Below are positions 7,078 to 15,183 of a stretch of DNA of 21,924 nucleotides, one piece after another. The position numbers and the translations under genes are program-made. The DNA comes from Nitrospiraceae bacterium. Its GTDB lineage: Bacteria > Nitrospirota > Nitrospiria > Nitrospirales > Nitrospiraceae. The stretch covers positions 1-21,924 of the forward strand of contig JACVSD010000018.1 in assembly GCA_014534095.1 (NCBI GenBank). Direction: 5' to 3'. Below the pieces are notes generated by a model. The model was not told the DNA's origin and did no database searches. It saw only the letters and a list, made by a program, of their open reading frames with translations. How positions within the stretch are numbered: the stretch's first letter is position 1; every line of letters begins with the position of its first letter.

Positions 7078-7785
7078 TTACTCAAACAATGTGCGACTGA
7101 GTTGCTCCGGTATGTGACACGTCTCACATTTCCGGCTGACGACCTTGCCCTCATGCTCTGTTTTTCCGTCATGGCAGCGGAAACAATCGTTCAGGGCTCG
7201 CATCCGCAAATAGGATCCTTCCGGATGATCCGGATTCCAGGGCTGACTGTCGGCCGAGACATGTCCTCGCGGGATCACGGTGGGATATCCCTTGATCGGC
7301 GCCTCATGCACCACGCCGGCATGGCACGTCGTGCATCCCTCGCCGGTCCCCCGGGCGCTGAACGCCTCCATGTGTTTACGATGGCTCATCACGAGTCCGA
7401 CATCTTTGACGGGCGGCGGCAGATCGCGAGAGGCGATTTCGGAGACTCGGAGGATGTGGCGATGGCAGCTCAGGCAGACCTCGGAATCCACCTTGGCGCG
7501 AAGATCGTGTGGCTGGGTCGGCGTCCCGAATAGCTGGATAGCGAGGTCTTTGGTGCCGTTGATGGCCTTATCTTCGATCCACCCCCGCACCGAGGGACGG
7601 ACATGGCATGCCACGCATGTGACTTCTCTGTGGGAGGATTGGAGCCAGCTCTCATAGGACGGCGTGATGGTATGGCAGCTGGCACAGAACTTCGGATGAT
7701 TGGTGAGGGGAACGGCGACGCCCCCCAAAGCCACAGCACTGGCCACCAGCACCAGTCCAAGAGTGGCCTTAGGCTTCCAGTTCAT
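7078..7785 (-). CDS. NapC/NirT-like membrane-anchored six-heme cytochrome c
   Basis: A 235-residue protein with one N-terminal membrane anchor (about residues 8-27) and six CXXCH heme c motifs at 34-38, 57-61, 104-108, 151-155, 201-205 and 220-224. The spacing of the first two (CASCH, then SYESWLQSSH, then CVACH) is that of NapC/NirT/NrfH proteins, which take electrons from membrane quinol and pass them to periplasmic reductases. NapC and NrfH usually have four hemes, so six is an extended version. It acts on the periplasmic face. Its ATG lies inside the end of mobB (17-base overlap). The partner reductase is not in the window. The number of hemes is read directly; the quinol role is inferred from the family. 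Confidence 0.88.
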   Translation of the reverse strand: MNWKPKATLGLVLVASAVALGGVAVPLTNHPKFCASCHTITPSYESWLQSSHREVTCVACHVRPSVRGWIEDKAINGTKDLAIQLFGTPTQPHDLRAKVDSEVCLSCHRHILRVSEIASRDLPPPVKDVGLVMSHRKHMEAFSARGTGEGCTTCHAGVVHEAPIKGYPTVIPRGHVSADSQPWNPDHPEGSYLRMRALNDCFRCHDGKTEHEGKVVSRKCETCHIPEQLSRTLFE

Positions 7786-8293
7786 GCTCCGCGCGCGGGC
7801 GTCGAAGAGGAAATTCTTTCATGAGGAGGCGGGCCACGGCGGCGACATCATCGAGATGCAGGACGGGCACTTGGAGGTCGATGCGCTTATCGGAGACCAC
7901 CGCCAAAAGCCCGTCGTGCGAGAAGGGGATCTCGCCCGCTTCCTCCCGGATCACGACGACTTTGGGATAGCCTTCGCTTTTCCACCCTTCGGCAATAACC
8001 AGATCGTAGGAGGCATCCAGATAGCGATCGCGTACGTCTTCGACATTCAATTGCTCCGAGACATCAGCAAACATGGCGAGACTGCCCTTGGACACGATCA
8101 CGACGCTGCTGGCCCCTGCGAGCTTATGCCGCCAACTATCCTTGCCTTCCGTATCGAGGTTGAATCCGTGCCCGGCATGCTTGACCGTGGCGACTCGGTA
8201 GCCGGCGCGGACCAGCTCAGGAATCACCCGCTCGATCAACGTCGTTTTGCCGCTATTCGACCGCCCCACGAAAGAGACTATAGGAACGGGCAT
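7769..8293 (-). CDS. mobB: Molybdopterin-guanine dinucleotide biosynthesis protein MobB
   Basis: A 174-residue P-loop GTPase of the MobB family, which assists MobA in attaching GMP to molybdopterin (bis-MGD cofactor for DMSO-reductase-type molybdoenzymes). The N-terminus MPVPIVSFVG runs into Walker A GRSNSGKT (10-17), followed by the family's VATVKHAGHGFNLDTEGKDS region (about 36-55) and AEGWKSEGYPKV, a hallmark near residue 102-113. ATG 8293 fits the family N-terminus; an in-frame GTG at 8302 would add three residues. No clear RBS is seen. It lies 98 bases after moeA and overlaps the cytochrome gene start. A mobA gene is not present in the window. Confidence 0.93.
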   Translation of the reverse strand: MPVPIVSFVGRSNSGKTTLIERVIPELVRAGYRVATVKHAGHGFNLDTEGKDSWRHKLAGASSVVIVSKGSLAMFADVSEQLNVEDVRDRYLDASYDLVIAEGWKSEGYPKVVVIREEAGEIPFSHDGLLAVVSDKRIDLQVPVLHLDDVAAVARLLMKEFPLRRPRAEHELEA

Positions 8294-8391
8294 GGTGGTC
8301 ACGCGTCAATTGTCATCGGTCTGTTCAGCCGGACTTCGTGATGAGTGCTACAACCTGGCTCGAGACTGACGACTCCTGACCTCCTTTCTTG

Positions 8392-9690
8392 TTAGCAACA
8401 CGACAGGCGATGGACGCTGGCCTGCGCCGGTTCCGTCTTGGTCTGCCAGGCCTCACCGCTCAAGAGCTGCACCGTGACGGAATCGCCCGGGTTCAGCCGC
8501 TCCACGTCCTCAGCCACATCGATCAGACAATTAGCCTTCACCATCGATGTCAGAATCCCGGAGCCTTGATCACCGGTCGTGCGCACCTTGAAGACCCCTT
8601 CTTCCCGCGTCAGGATCCCACGGAGGAAGTGCCGACGATCCGTCCGTTTCGAAAACTTTTCCTGAAAGACGGCCTCGACCGTCGGACGGCCGTAGCTTCG
8701 GTGGCCGCTCATTTTGAGCATTACGGGACGGACCAGTTGCTCAAACGTTACCATGGAGGACACCGGATTACCCGGAAGACCGAAGGCGAGCTTGCCTTGG
8801 ATCTTCCCGAAAGCCAACGGCTGGCCGGGTCGAATCGCGAGCTTCCAAAAATTCATTTCGGCCCCGAGGTCCCTGAACACCGCCTTCGTAAAATCGTAGT
8901 CGCCCATCGACACGCCGCCGGACAACACCAGAATGTCGGCGTTCAATCCATGCGAAATTTTTTCCTTGAGCGCGGCCGGCGTGTCTCGAGCAATACCAAG
9001 CAAGAACGGGATGCCGCCGGCCTCCTGCACCGCCGCCGCGATGCCATAGCTGTTCGAGTTAATGATTTTCTCCTCGCTGAACCGCTCGTCCAGATCAGCA
9101 AGTTCATCGCCCGTCGAGAGGATGGCGACCCGTGGCCGTTGATACACGAACACGAAGGACTTCGCCAGAATGGCCAGCATCCCGGCTTCTCCAGGACGGA
9201 TGCGGGTGCCCTTGGCAATAATGCAATCGCCCTTTTTCACGTCTTCGCCTTGAGGCCGAATATTGGCCCCCCGCGGCTCCGGCTTGAACACGGTAACCGA
9301 ATCCGGTGTGTGTTCCGTGTCTTCCACCTTCAGGACGGTGTCCGCTCCGCGGGGGATCGGCGCACCGGTCATGATTCTGATGGCATGTCCCGCAGCGACC
9401 GTCTTCGACGGCATTTTTCCGGCGGGCACATCCTCGATCACGGACAGCGTGACGGGCTTCTGAATGGCGTGTTCCTGCTTGATGTCCTCCCAGCGCACCG
9501 CGAACCCGTCCATCGCCGAATTGTCCCACGGCGGGTTGTCTCGTTCAGCGACGATATCCTCACCCAGCACGCGTCCGAGCGCGTCCAGGATGGGAATCTT
9601 CTCCAAACCCAGGACCGATGCGGCGTCAAGCACGACCTTTTGAGCGTCGTGCAAAGGGGTCAGTCCGGCGGTGGCGTCAGCAGCTTTCAC
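8392..9690 (-). CDS. moeA: Molybdopterin molybdenumtransferase MoeA
   Basis: A 432-residue MoeA, which inserts molybdate into adenylylated molybdopterin to give Mo cofactor. The N-terminal signature NPPWDNSAMDGFAVR covers 52-66 and MTGAPIPRGAD 107-117. The MoCF-biosynthesis domain has PRVAILSTGDEL (186-197), NSNSYGI (211-217), LSGGVSMGDYDF (256-267) and FGLPGNPVSS (303-312). A C-terminal beta-barrel domain follows to the end, finishing with an unusual SCC. The GTG at 9690 is preferred over TTG 9708, because GAGAGGAG lies eight bases before the GTG and overlaps the mrp stop codon. The 14-base gap to mrp indicates one transcript. Confidence 0.95.
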   Translation of the reverse strand: MKAADATAGLTPLHDAQKVVLDAASVLGLEKIPILDALGRVLGEDIVAERDNPPWDNSAMDGFAVRWEDIKQEHAIQKPVTLSVIEDVPAGKMPSKTVAAGHAIRIMTGAPIPRGADTVLKVEDTEHTPDSVTVFKPEPRGANIRPQGEDVKKGDCIIAKGTRIRPGEAGMLAILAKSFVFVYQRPRVAILSTGDELADLDERFSEEKIINSNSYGIAAAVQEAGGIPFLLGIARDTPAALKEKISHGLNADILVLSGGVSMGDYDFTKAVFRDLGAEMNFWKLAIRPGQPLAFGKIQGKLAFGLPGNPVSSMVTFEQLVRPVMLKMSGHRSYGRPTVEAVFQEKFSKRTDRRHFLRGILTREEGVFKVRTTGDQGSGILTSMVKANCLIDVAEDVERLNPGDSVTVQLLSGEAWQTKTEPAQASVHRLSCC

Positions 9691-9698
9691 TGGGCTCG

Positions 9699-9706
9699 CT
9701 CCTCTC
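9699..9706 (-). promoter_or_regulatory. RBS fixing the GTG start of moeA
   Basis: GAGAGGAG on the minus strand is eight bases from GTG 9690 and overlaps the TGA of mrp at 9705-9707. The upstream in-frame TTG at 9708 would lie before this site and is therefore unlikely to be the start. Confidence 0.75.
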
Positions 9707-10667
9707 AATGCTGATGCTGCGGTCGCGGTCCGACTTTCAGCAGGGACCCGCTCTTTTTGCAGAACGCTTCCACCTGATTGGCCATATTATGATATGCCTC
9801 CGCCGTCGGCGTATCAGAGTAGAACATCGCGAACGGTTCGCCAGCATCGGATTGCGTGACGACCTCGGGATCGAGCGGAATCCGGCCGAGGAACGGCACG
9901 CCCATATCGTGGGCGGACGCCTCTCCGCCCCCTTTCCGGAACACGTCGATATGGTTGTGGCAATGCGGGCACTCGAGCCCGCTCATGTTTTCCACAATAC
10001 CAATGATGGGCACTTCACTGTCCTTGCAGAAGGTGACCGATTTGCGCGAGTCGAGCAGCGCCACTTCCTGCGGCGTGGTGACGATCACCGCCCCGCTCAC
10101 TTTCCCCAGGAGATCGATGGTGGTCACCGACTCGTTGCCGGTTCCCGGGGGAAGATCGATGAGCAGAAAGTTGAGATCCTGCCACTCTACTCCCCCCAGC
10201 AACTGATTGATGAATTCGTACTTGTAGGCGTCACGCCAAATGATCGGGTCATCCGGATTCTGAAGCAGGAACGACATGGAGGCGATCTTCAGGTTGTACG
10301 CCTGGAACGGGATGATGCCCCCCGAGCTACTGATCTTGAGCTTCTGGCCCTCGGCTCCCACCATCTTCGGAATGTTGGGTCCATGAATGTCCATGTCGCA
10401 GATGCCGACGTGCCAGCCTTTCAACGCCAAGCTGACGGCGATGTTCGTAGTGCAGGTGCTCTTCCCCACCCCGCCCTTGTTGCTCATGACCAGCACTTTG
10501 TACTCGATGCGCTCCATGCGTTTGGAGACCAGCCAACGGCTGTGGCCTTCTTTGTCCTTTTGACAGCGCTCGTTCTCGTCGCAGATGGCGCAGGCCCACA
10601 TGTACGTGCAGGCATCGCCGTCGGCGCCCCCGCTTCCATTGCTGATCACGTTTAATTCTCGTGCCAT
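9705..10667 (-). CDS. mrp: Mrp/Nbp35-type Fe-S cluster carrier ATPase
   Basis: A 320-residue P-loop ATPase of the Mrp/ApbC/Nbp35 family, scaffolds or carriers for [4Fe-4S] clusters. The deviant Walker A is NKGGVGKST (63-71), with DMDIHGPNIPKM (91-102), IDLPPGTG (170-177) and the dimer-interface CPHC at 233-236 that holds the bridging cluster. The N-terminal 45 residues carry C20, C26, C29 and C35; the CxxC-x5-C part matches the N-terminal cluster motif of eukaryotic Nbp35, although Nbp35 has 13 residues before the second Cys and here there are five. ATG 10667 is preceded by AAGGA at a spacing of about ten. It sits between tatC (41 bases upstream) and moeA, consistent with a role in loading Fe-S clusters into exported molybdoenzymes (inference). 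Confidence 0.93.
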   Translation of the reverse strand: MARELNVISNGSGGADGDACTYMWACAICDENERCQKDKEGHSRWLVSKRMERIEYKVLVMSNKGGVGKSTCTTNIAVSLALKGWHVGICDMDIHGPNIPKMVGAEGQKLKISSSGGIIPFQAYNLKIASMSFLLQNPDDPIIWRDAYKYEFINQLLGGVEWQDLNFLLIDLPPGTGNESVTTIDLLGKVSGAVIVTTPQEVALLDSRKSVTFCKDSEVPIIGIVENMSGLECPHCHNHIDVFRKGGGEASAHDMGVPFLGRIPLDPEVVTQSDAGEPFAMFYSDTPTAEAYHNMANQVEAFCKKSGSLLKVGPRPQHQH

Positions 10668-10708
10668 TGATTGGTCGTCCTTCTTGGTCGAGGATCCAGC
10701 TTGATAAT

Positions 10709-11638
10709 TTACCGTCGGCGTCCGGTCGGCACCCCCACGTACTCTCCTTCTCCTGACTTCGGCATCGACATGCCCGAGGTACCCGCTCCGGCCGCCGCCA
10801 CCGCAGGAACCAGCGCATCGGCTTGAGAGGCCGGTTTCTTCTTGTTGAAGAATCCGGCACTGATGATGCCGACTTCATAGAACACATACATTGGAAGCGC
10901 CATCAGACATTGATTGAACGGATCCGGCGTCGGCGTGAGAATCGCGGCAATAATGAATGACCCGAGCAAAGCCCATTTCCGGTAACGCCGGAGAAAGGGC
11001 GCGTCCACCCACCCCAGCTTCGCCATCAAGGTAATCGCCAGGGGTACTTCAAAAATCAATCCGAACACCAGCAGGAACCAGAGCGCAAATCCGACGTACT
11101 GCGCAATGGACAACTGGGGAATAAATCCGGCGCTCACCCCGTACGAGATGAGGAAGTTCAGGGCGAAGGGAAGCACGAAAAAAAAGGAAAAGGTCACCCC
11201 CACATAAAACGCCAAGGTACTCAGAAAAACAAACGGACCGACGAACCGCCGCTCCTGTACGTGGAGGCCCGGCACGACAAACTGCCAGAACTCCATCAAG
11301 ATATAGGGCGTCGCCAGCACCACGGCGAATAAGCCGGCCACCTTGACGTTCTGCCACAGCGCCTCAGCGGGAGCCAGGAAGACAAACGGCACAGAGGGCA
11401 GATCCGTCGGCTCCCAGGACAAGGCACTGGGGACAAACATGTTTTGGAGAGGAATTCGTAGCCACTTCACCAACGTATCGGCGTAGAAAAAAGTGGCCAC
11501 GAACACGATGGCGGTCACGATGACCGCACGCGTGAGCCGGACCTGGAGCTCAACCAAGTGCTCCATGACCGGCATCTTTTTATCTTCCAGCGGCTTAAAA
11601 ACCGAATCCTGGAGCCACCGGTTGAAGTCGTTCAGCAC
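10709..11638 (-). CDS. tatC: Sec-independent protein translocase TatC
   Basis: A 309-residue TatC, the receptor for twin-arginine signal peptides in the inner membrane. The cytoplasmic N-terminus has the MPVMEHLVELQVRL motif (22-35), equivalent to HLxELRxRL. Six membrane segments lie at about 37-53, 97-122, 135-165, 183-207, 222-236 and 243-263. Family markers include PGLHVQER (123-130), FEVPL with a conserved Glu (196-200) and LTPTPDP (234-240). A polar, Ala/Gly-rich C-terminal tail of about 45 residues is longer than usual. The start appears to be GTG 11638, with TGAGGG a few bases upstream. No tatA or tatB is in the window. It lies 48 bases after htrA and 41 before mrp. Confidence 0.96.
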   Translation of the reverse strand: MLNDFNRWLQDSVFKPLEDKKMPVMEHLVELQVRLTRAVIVTAIVFVATFFYADTLVKWLRIPLQNMFVPSALSWEPTDLPSVPFVFLAPAEALWQNVKVAGLFAVVLATPYILMEFWQFVVPGLHVQERRFVGPFVFLSTLAFYVGVTFSFFFVLPFALNFLISYGVSAGFIPQLSIAQYVGFALWFLLVFGLIFEVPLAITLMAKLGWVDAPFLRRYRKWALLGSFIIAAILTPTPDPFNQCLMALPMYVFYEVGIISAGFFNKKKPASQADALVPAVAAAGAGTSGMSMPKSGEGEYVGVPTGRRR

Positions 11639-11686
11639 ACAGCCCTCAGCATAGCGCCGGTCGTCTCACACATCGCATCGGTTCGT

Positions 11687-13213
11687 TTACTTCGGATTGA
11701 CAGCAACGAACAAACTATTTCCCTGCCGATTCACGAGGAGCACGGCTAACTCGTCCTTCTTAATCTTGCTCGCGGCCTTTTGGTAGTCATCGAGTGTCTT
11801 CACCGTTTCGTGGTTGACTTCCTGAATGACGTCGCCGCGTTGCAATCCGGCCGCTTCCGCTTGACCGCCGGCCTCCACGGACGTGATGACCACCCCGGTG
11901 GTCTTGGAGGGGATGTTCAATTGGCTCATCAGCGCATTGTCCAGTGTCTGCACGCGCAGGGATGCCAGCACGTTATCGGGCGGCTTGATGGTTTCGCCCT
12001 GCTCCTTGGGAGGCGACGGCTCTTTCTTCGCCAGCATTTCATCCGATGGCCGCTCCGCAACTTTCACGGCAATCGTCTGCTCCTTGCCGTCGCGCAAGAC
12101 CTTGATCTGCGCATCCTTGCCGACGACCGTCCGCGCCACCAGATTTCGGAGTTGACTGACGCTCTGCACTTCCTTGCCATTGAAGGCGACGACCACATCG
12201 CCACGTTTGATACCGGCGGCGTGCGACGGCCCGTTTTCGTTCACGTCGCTGATCAAAACGCCCTTGCGCTGCTCAGGCAGCTTAAACGACTTGGCGAGGG
12301 CCGGGGTGATTTCCTGGATCGCCACTCCCATCCAGCCTCGGACGACCTTGCCGGTCTTCTGAAGGCTATCGACGATATCGAGAGCAATGCTGCTCGGTAT
12401 GGCAAAGCCGATGCCTTCCGATCCACCGGTCCGAGAGAAAATAGCCGTATTGATACCGATCAACTCCCCGTTCATATTGACGAGCGCCCCGCCTGAATTG
12501 CCCGGATTGATGGCCGCATCGGTTTGAATAAAGTCTTCGTAATCCGCGATGCCGACGTTCCCACGACCCAAGGCGCTGATGATGCCGAGCGTCACGGTAG
12601 AACTGAGCCCGAATGGGCTCCCCACTGCCAGCACTAGATCACCAACCTGCAATTTTTCGTACTCTGCCCATCGCAGAGAGGGGAGATCCTTGGCCTCAAT
12701 CTTGATAACGGCGAGGTCGGTTTTGGGATCCGTGCCGATCACTTTCGCCGGAAACTCGCGCCGATCGCTCAGCGTGACGGTGATCTGCGTGGCGCCCTCG
12801 ACGACGTGGTTGTTCGTGACGATGTATCCGTTGGGATCCAACACGACACCGGACCCCGCACTCTGATCAGGACGTCCATGCGGCGCAGGGGGACCAGGCG
12901 GCATCGGAGGGGGCGTAGGCAGTTCTCCTCCCGGCTCTTCTCCACCGGGCGGTCCTCCACCCGGAGGTCCACCGAAAGGACCAGGAGGCAACCCGCGCCG
13001 CCGCCCGCCTTCTCCCCCGCCCGTGACAGCGATATTGACCACGGCCGGCGTGGCTTTCTTTACGATCTCGGAAAACCCCTGTACCATGGCCGGCGGCACG
13101 CCGGCGGCTGACGCGATGGACGAACCGTCCAATCCGGCCGCGACGGAGGCGCCGAGGAGCAATCCACTACCAACAAGTAGCCACTTGGTCGTCTGCTGAG
13201 TCGGATTGAGCAT
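11687..13213 (-). CDS. degQ: DegP/DegQ-type periplasmic serine protease (HtrA/Do)
   Basis: A 508-residue HtrA family protease and chaperone of the periplasm. The N-terminal membrane segment or signal (about 10-37, ending ASAAG) is followed by a Gly/Pro-rich low-complexity stretch (64-118) where DegP has its LA-loop region. The trypsin-like domain has catalytic H136 (TNNHVVEG), D166 (TDLAVI) and S240 (NPGNSGG). Two PDZ domains lie at about 294-385 and 415-505, with a KEPSPPKEQ linker between. ATG 13213 is chosen because TGGAGG lies about nine bases upstream; an in-frame start at 13255 precedes that site. Family members degrade or refold misfolded envelope proteins. It heads the tatC-mrp-moeA-mobB train. 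Confidence 0.96.
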   Translation of the reverse strand: MLNPTQQTTKWLLVGSGLLLGASVAAGLDGSSIASAAGVPPAMVQGFSEIVKKATPAVVNIAVTGGGEGGRRRGLPPGPFGGPPGGGPPGGEEPGGELPTPPPMPPGPPAPHGRPDQSAGSGVVLDPNGYIVTNNHVVEGATQITVTLSDRREFPAKVIGTDPKTDLAVIKIEAKDLPSLRWAEYEKLQVGDLVLAVGSPFGLSSTVTLGIISALGRGNVGIADYEDFIQTDAAINPGNSGGALVNMNGELIGINTAIFSRTGGSEGIGFAIPSSIALDIVDSLQKTGKVVRGWMGVAIQEITPALAKSFKLPEQRKGVLISDVNENGPSHAAGIKRGDVVVAFNGKEVQSVSQLRNLVARTVVGKDAQIKVLRDGKEQTIAVKVAERPSDEMLAKKEPSPPKEQGETIKPPDNVLASLRVQTLDNALMSQLNIPSKTTGVVITSVEAGGQAEAAGLQRGDVIQEVNHETVKTLDDYQKAASKIKKDELAVLLVNRQGNSLFVAVNPK

Positions 13214-13222
13214 ATCCGGGTT

Positions 13223-13228
13223 CCTCCA
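13223..13228 (-). promoter_or_regulatory. RBS of htrA
   Basis: TGGAGG on the minus strand is nine bases before ATG 13213 and fixes that codon as the start, excluding the longer in-frame start at 13255. Confidence 0.75.
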
Positions 13229-13323
13229 GAAGGTTGATCTCTTATATCGAGACAAAGCGCAGGACGTGAGTATCTATGTGCTTGCCACTCGCAATCACTC
13301 TCCGCTCGCTAGCTGAACGGTGT

Positions 13324-13353
13324 ATCTTACACTAATCTTTCCTTGGGCTTCAA
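13324..13353 (-). promoter_or_regulatory. Candidate sigma70-type promoter for htrA
   Basis: On the minus strand TTGAAG (13348-13353) and TAAGAT (13324-13329) are 18 bases apart. They lie in the 192-base gap between the lipoprotein stop and the htrA start, giving a leader of roughly 100 bases. The -35 box matches four and the -10 box four of the six consensus bases. It would separate htrA and the genes after it from the lipoprotein gene. Confidence 0.5.
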
Positions 13354-13405
13354 AGAGGAAAAGTCCGCAGGGAACGGTGGGCAAGCGTTGCGCAAGGCGG
13401 TGCGC

Positions 13406-14182
13406 TCAGCCGCTACCTCTTGCAGCTGCATCGGCGTCCAACTGTCCCAACCAGCTATTCTGTAGTTTCGTCGTCAACCGTTTCGAGGCTTGATTAAAAG
13501 ACACCACGCGCAGGGTATACGGGGCCCCCTCATAGGTCGGGGGCCAATACCGATGCTCCTCTTGAGGTCGCAAATACACCACCGGGTACCACTGATTTAT
13601 CCCCGGAGCGGTGGGCCGGTCCAGGGTGGCCCATCCGCGCCCTTCTTCCCGCATCAACACCTTCCCGTCCTGTGCGTCGAAGAGCGCAAATTCGAGCAGC
13701 GACCAGTTATCGCGCCGGTAGCCCGGCTGCATATGCGTGGTCCAGCCCAACAACAAAGACACCGGATATTCCTGCTCCGTACTGGACAAGACCACCACCG
13801 CCAGATAATCCACGCCGTGCTGCTTCGCCAATTCGGATAATTGACTCTGGTTGCCGTGGCCCTCGAATGGCGGGATACCGCGGGCCGGTATCACCGTCGT
13901 GATGGAAACGGGCAGGGCGCGACTGATCTCATGACGGAGTTCTTCACCGAGCTTCGTCATCGCTTCGTCGGGGAGATTGGGAGCCGCGTCACGCGCCGCC
14001 GTATCGGAGATAAGGAGTAATCCCGCCCGCAACGGGCGCTGTTCGACGGTCAAGCGCGAGTCATCGAATGACTGACCAACCGGCACGTAGTCCCCAATAC
14101 GGCTGGGCGGCACGGAGGCGGCACAGGCCGCGAGCAGTATCACAAACACCCCGCACGAGGCGACCCTGTATACCACGCGCAT
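13406..14182 (-). CDS. Putative lipoprotein of unknown function
   Basis: A 258-residue protein with a lipoprotein signal peptide: RVVYRVA then a hydrophobic core and the lipobox LLAAC, Cys at residue 20, so it is anchored in the envelope. I do not recognise the family with certainty. The middle contains LGEELRHEISRALPVSITTVIP and QHGVDYLAVVVLSS, which look like an alternating helix/strand fold seen in periplasmic proteins that assemble at the outer membrane. A mid-protein aromatic stretch (YPVVYLRPQEEHRYWPP, about 208-224) is notable. ATG 14182 has a strong GGGAGGG four bases upstream. A perfect TTGACA (14238-14243) lies upstream but without a convincing -10 box. It shares a divergent region with the glycosyltransferase gene. 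Confidence 0.82.
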   Translation of the reverse strand: MRVVYRVASCGVFVILLAACAASVPPSRIGDYVPVGQSFDDSRLTVEQRPLRAGLLLISDTAARDAAPNLPDEAMTKLGEELRHEISRALPVSITTVIPARGIPPFEGHGNQSQLSELAKQHGVDYLAVVVLSSTEQEYPVSLLLGWTTHMQPGYRRDNWSLLEFALFDAQDGKVLMREEGRGWATLDRPTAPGINQWYPVVYLRPQEEHRYWPPTYEGAPYTLRVVSFNQASKRLTTKLQNSWLGQLDADAAARGSG

Positions 14183-14373
14183 ACGACCCTCCCGGTGATG
14201 AGGTTTCTCGCATACGTTCGCCTCCCATGCACGGCTCTGTCAAGCGCTGCCGCGGCGCGAGGCCAAGGACCAAGGCCGAGGCCCTGGTCTGCCAACCACC
14301 TAAGGAACTACTTGCATTCGCATGGCCTCCGCTGTACTGTGCCGGGCATTCGACCCGCCACGTGAGGTGACCG

Positions 14374-15183
14374 GTGAGACAGGAGAGTCACTCCCACTCC
14401 CTTGAGCTATCCGTCATCATCCCTGCTCATGACGAAGCGGCTCGCATCCTTCCCACGCTGCGCTCCATCGTAGATTATATGGAGTCCAGGAGTCGAACCT
14501 GTGAAATTATTGTGGTGGACGACGGGAGTGTCGACGATACCGCCCGCATCGTCTATGCCGCCACGCGGGAGACGCCTCTCATCAGAGTCGTGCGCCTTCC
14601 GGCTTGCGTAGGCAAGGGCGCCGCCGTGCGTCACGGCATGCAGCGGGCCCGCGGGCGGCGGCACCTCTTTACCGACGCCGACGGCGCCACGCCGATTACC
14701 GAGCTCGACCGGCTGGAGCAGGCTCTTGCCGGCGGCGCCTCGATCGCCATCGGATCACGAAGCGAGGCGTCCCGCCGGCCCGGTTTCCGAGTTCAGGCGC
14801 GTTGGCACCGAAGCGTCCTCGGAGCCGTCTTCAATGCGCTGGTACGGCTGGGGGGAATCGCCGGCATCAAGGACACGCAATGCGGGTTTAAACTGTTCGA
14901 GCGAAGCGTGTCGGCTGATCTATTCTCGGTGTCCTGTATCAATGGGTACGGCTTTGATCTTGAGTTGCTCTTCGTGGCACAGCAGCGCGGGTATCGTGTC
15001 GCCGAGGTTCCCGTCAACTGGGTCGACCAACCGGGTTCCAAAGTGCACCTGTTCCGAGATGGACTGGCGATGTTGCGAGAGCTGTGGACGATTCGCCGGA
15101 ATGCGGCCAGAGGCGTTTACTCCGATCGCCTCGTTATATCGCCTTTGTCGCCCGCGCCATCCTCGGCTCCCCTCCTGGAATAA
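14374..15183 (+). CDS. GT2 glycosyltransferase, dolichyl-phosphate-glucose-synthase-like
   Basis: A 269-residue GT-A glycosyltransferase of family 2. It starts with SVIIPAHDE (13-21), then VVDDGSVDDT (47-56), VGKGAAVRHGM (79-89), the metal-binding DADG (101-104), DTQCGFKLF (167-175) and GYGFDLELLF (191-200). This order matches ALG5/DPM1-like enzymes that transfer a sugar from a nucleotide donor to a polyprenyl phosphate at the inner face of the membrane. It has no C-terminal membrane anchor. The start is GTG 14374, with GAGGT a few bases upstream; the hydrophilic N-terminus fits. Its last 67 bases overlap the 3' end of the minus-strand membrane-protein gene. A lipid-linked sugar made here could feed the GT-C-like neighbour (inference). 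Confidence 0.92.
   Translation: MRQESHSHSLELSVIIPAHDEAARILPTLRSIVDYMESRSRTCEIIVVDDGSVDDTARIVYAATRETPLIRVVRLPACVGKGAAVRHGMQRARGRRHLFTDADGATPITELDRLEQALAGGASIAIGSRSEASRRPGFRVQARWHRSVLGAVFNALVRLGGIAGIKDTQCGFKLFERSVSADLFSVSCINGYGFDLELLFVAQQRGYRVAEVPVNWVDQPGSKVHLFRDGLAMLRELWTIRRNAARGVYSDRLVISPLSPAPSSAPLLE

Noticed and set aside
8389..9714. 441-codon open frame on the plus strand
   Set aside because: It is the complement of moeA, which has clear family motifs.
9618..10655. 345-codon open frame on the plus strand
   Set aside because: It is antisense to mrp and shows no recognisable motifs.
14238..14243. Perfect TTGACA upstream of the lipoprotein gene
   Set aside because: No A/T-rich -10 element is found 16-19 bases downstream, so it is not called as a promoter.
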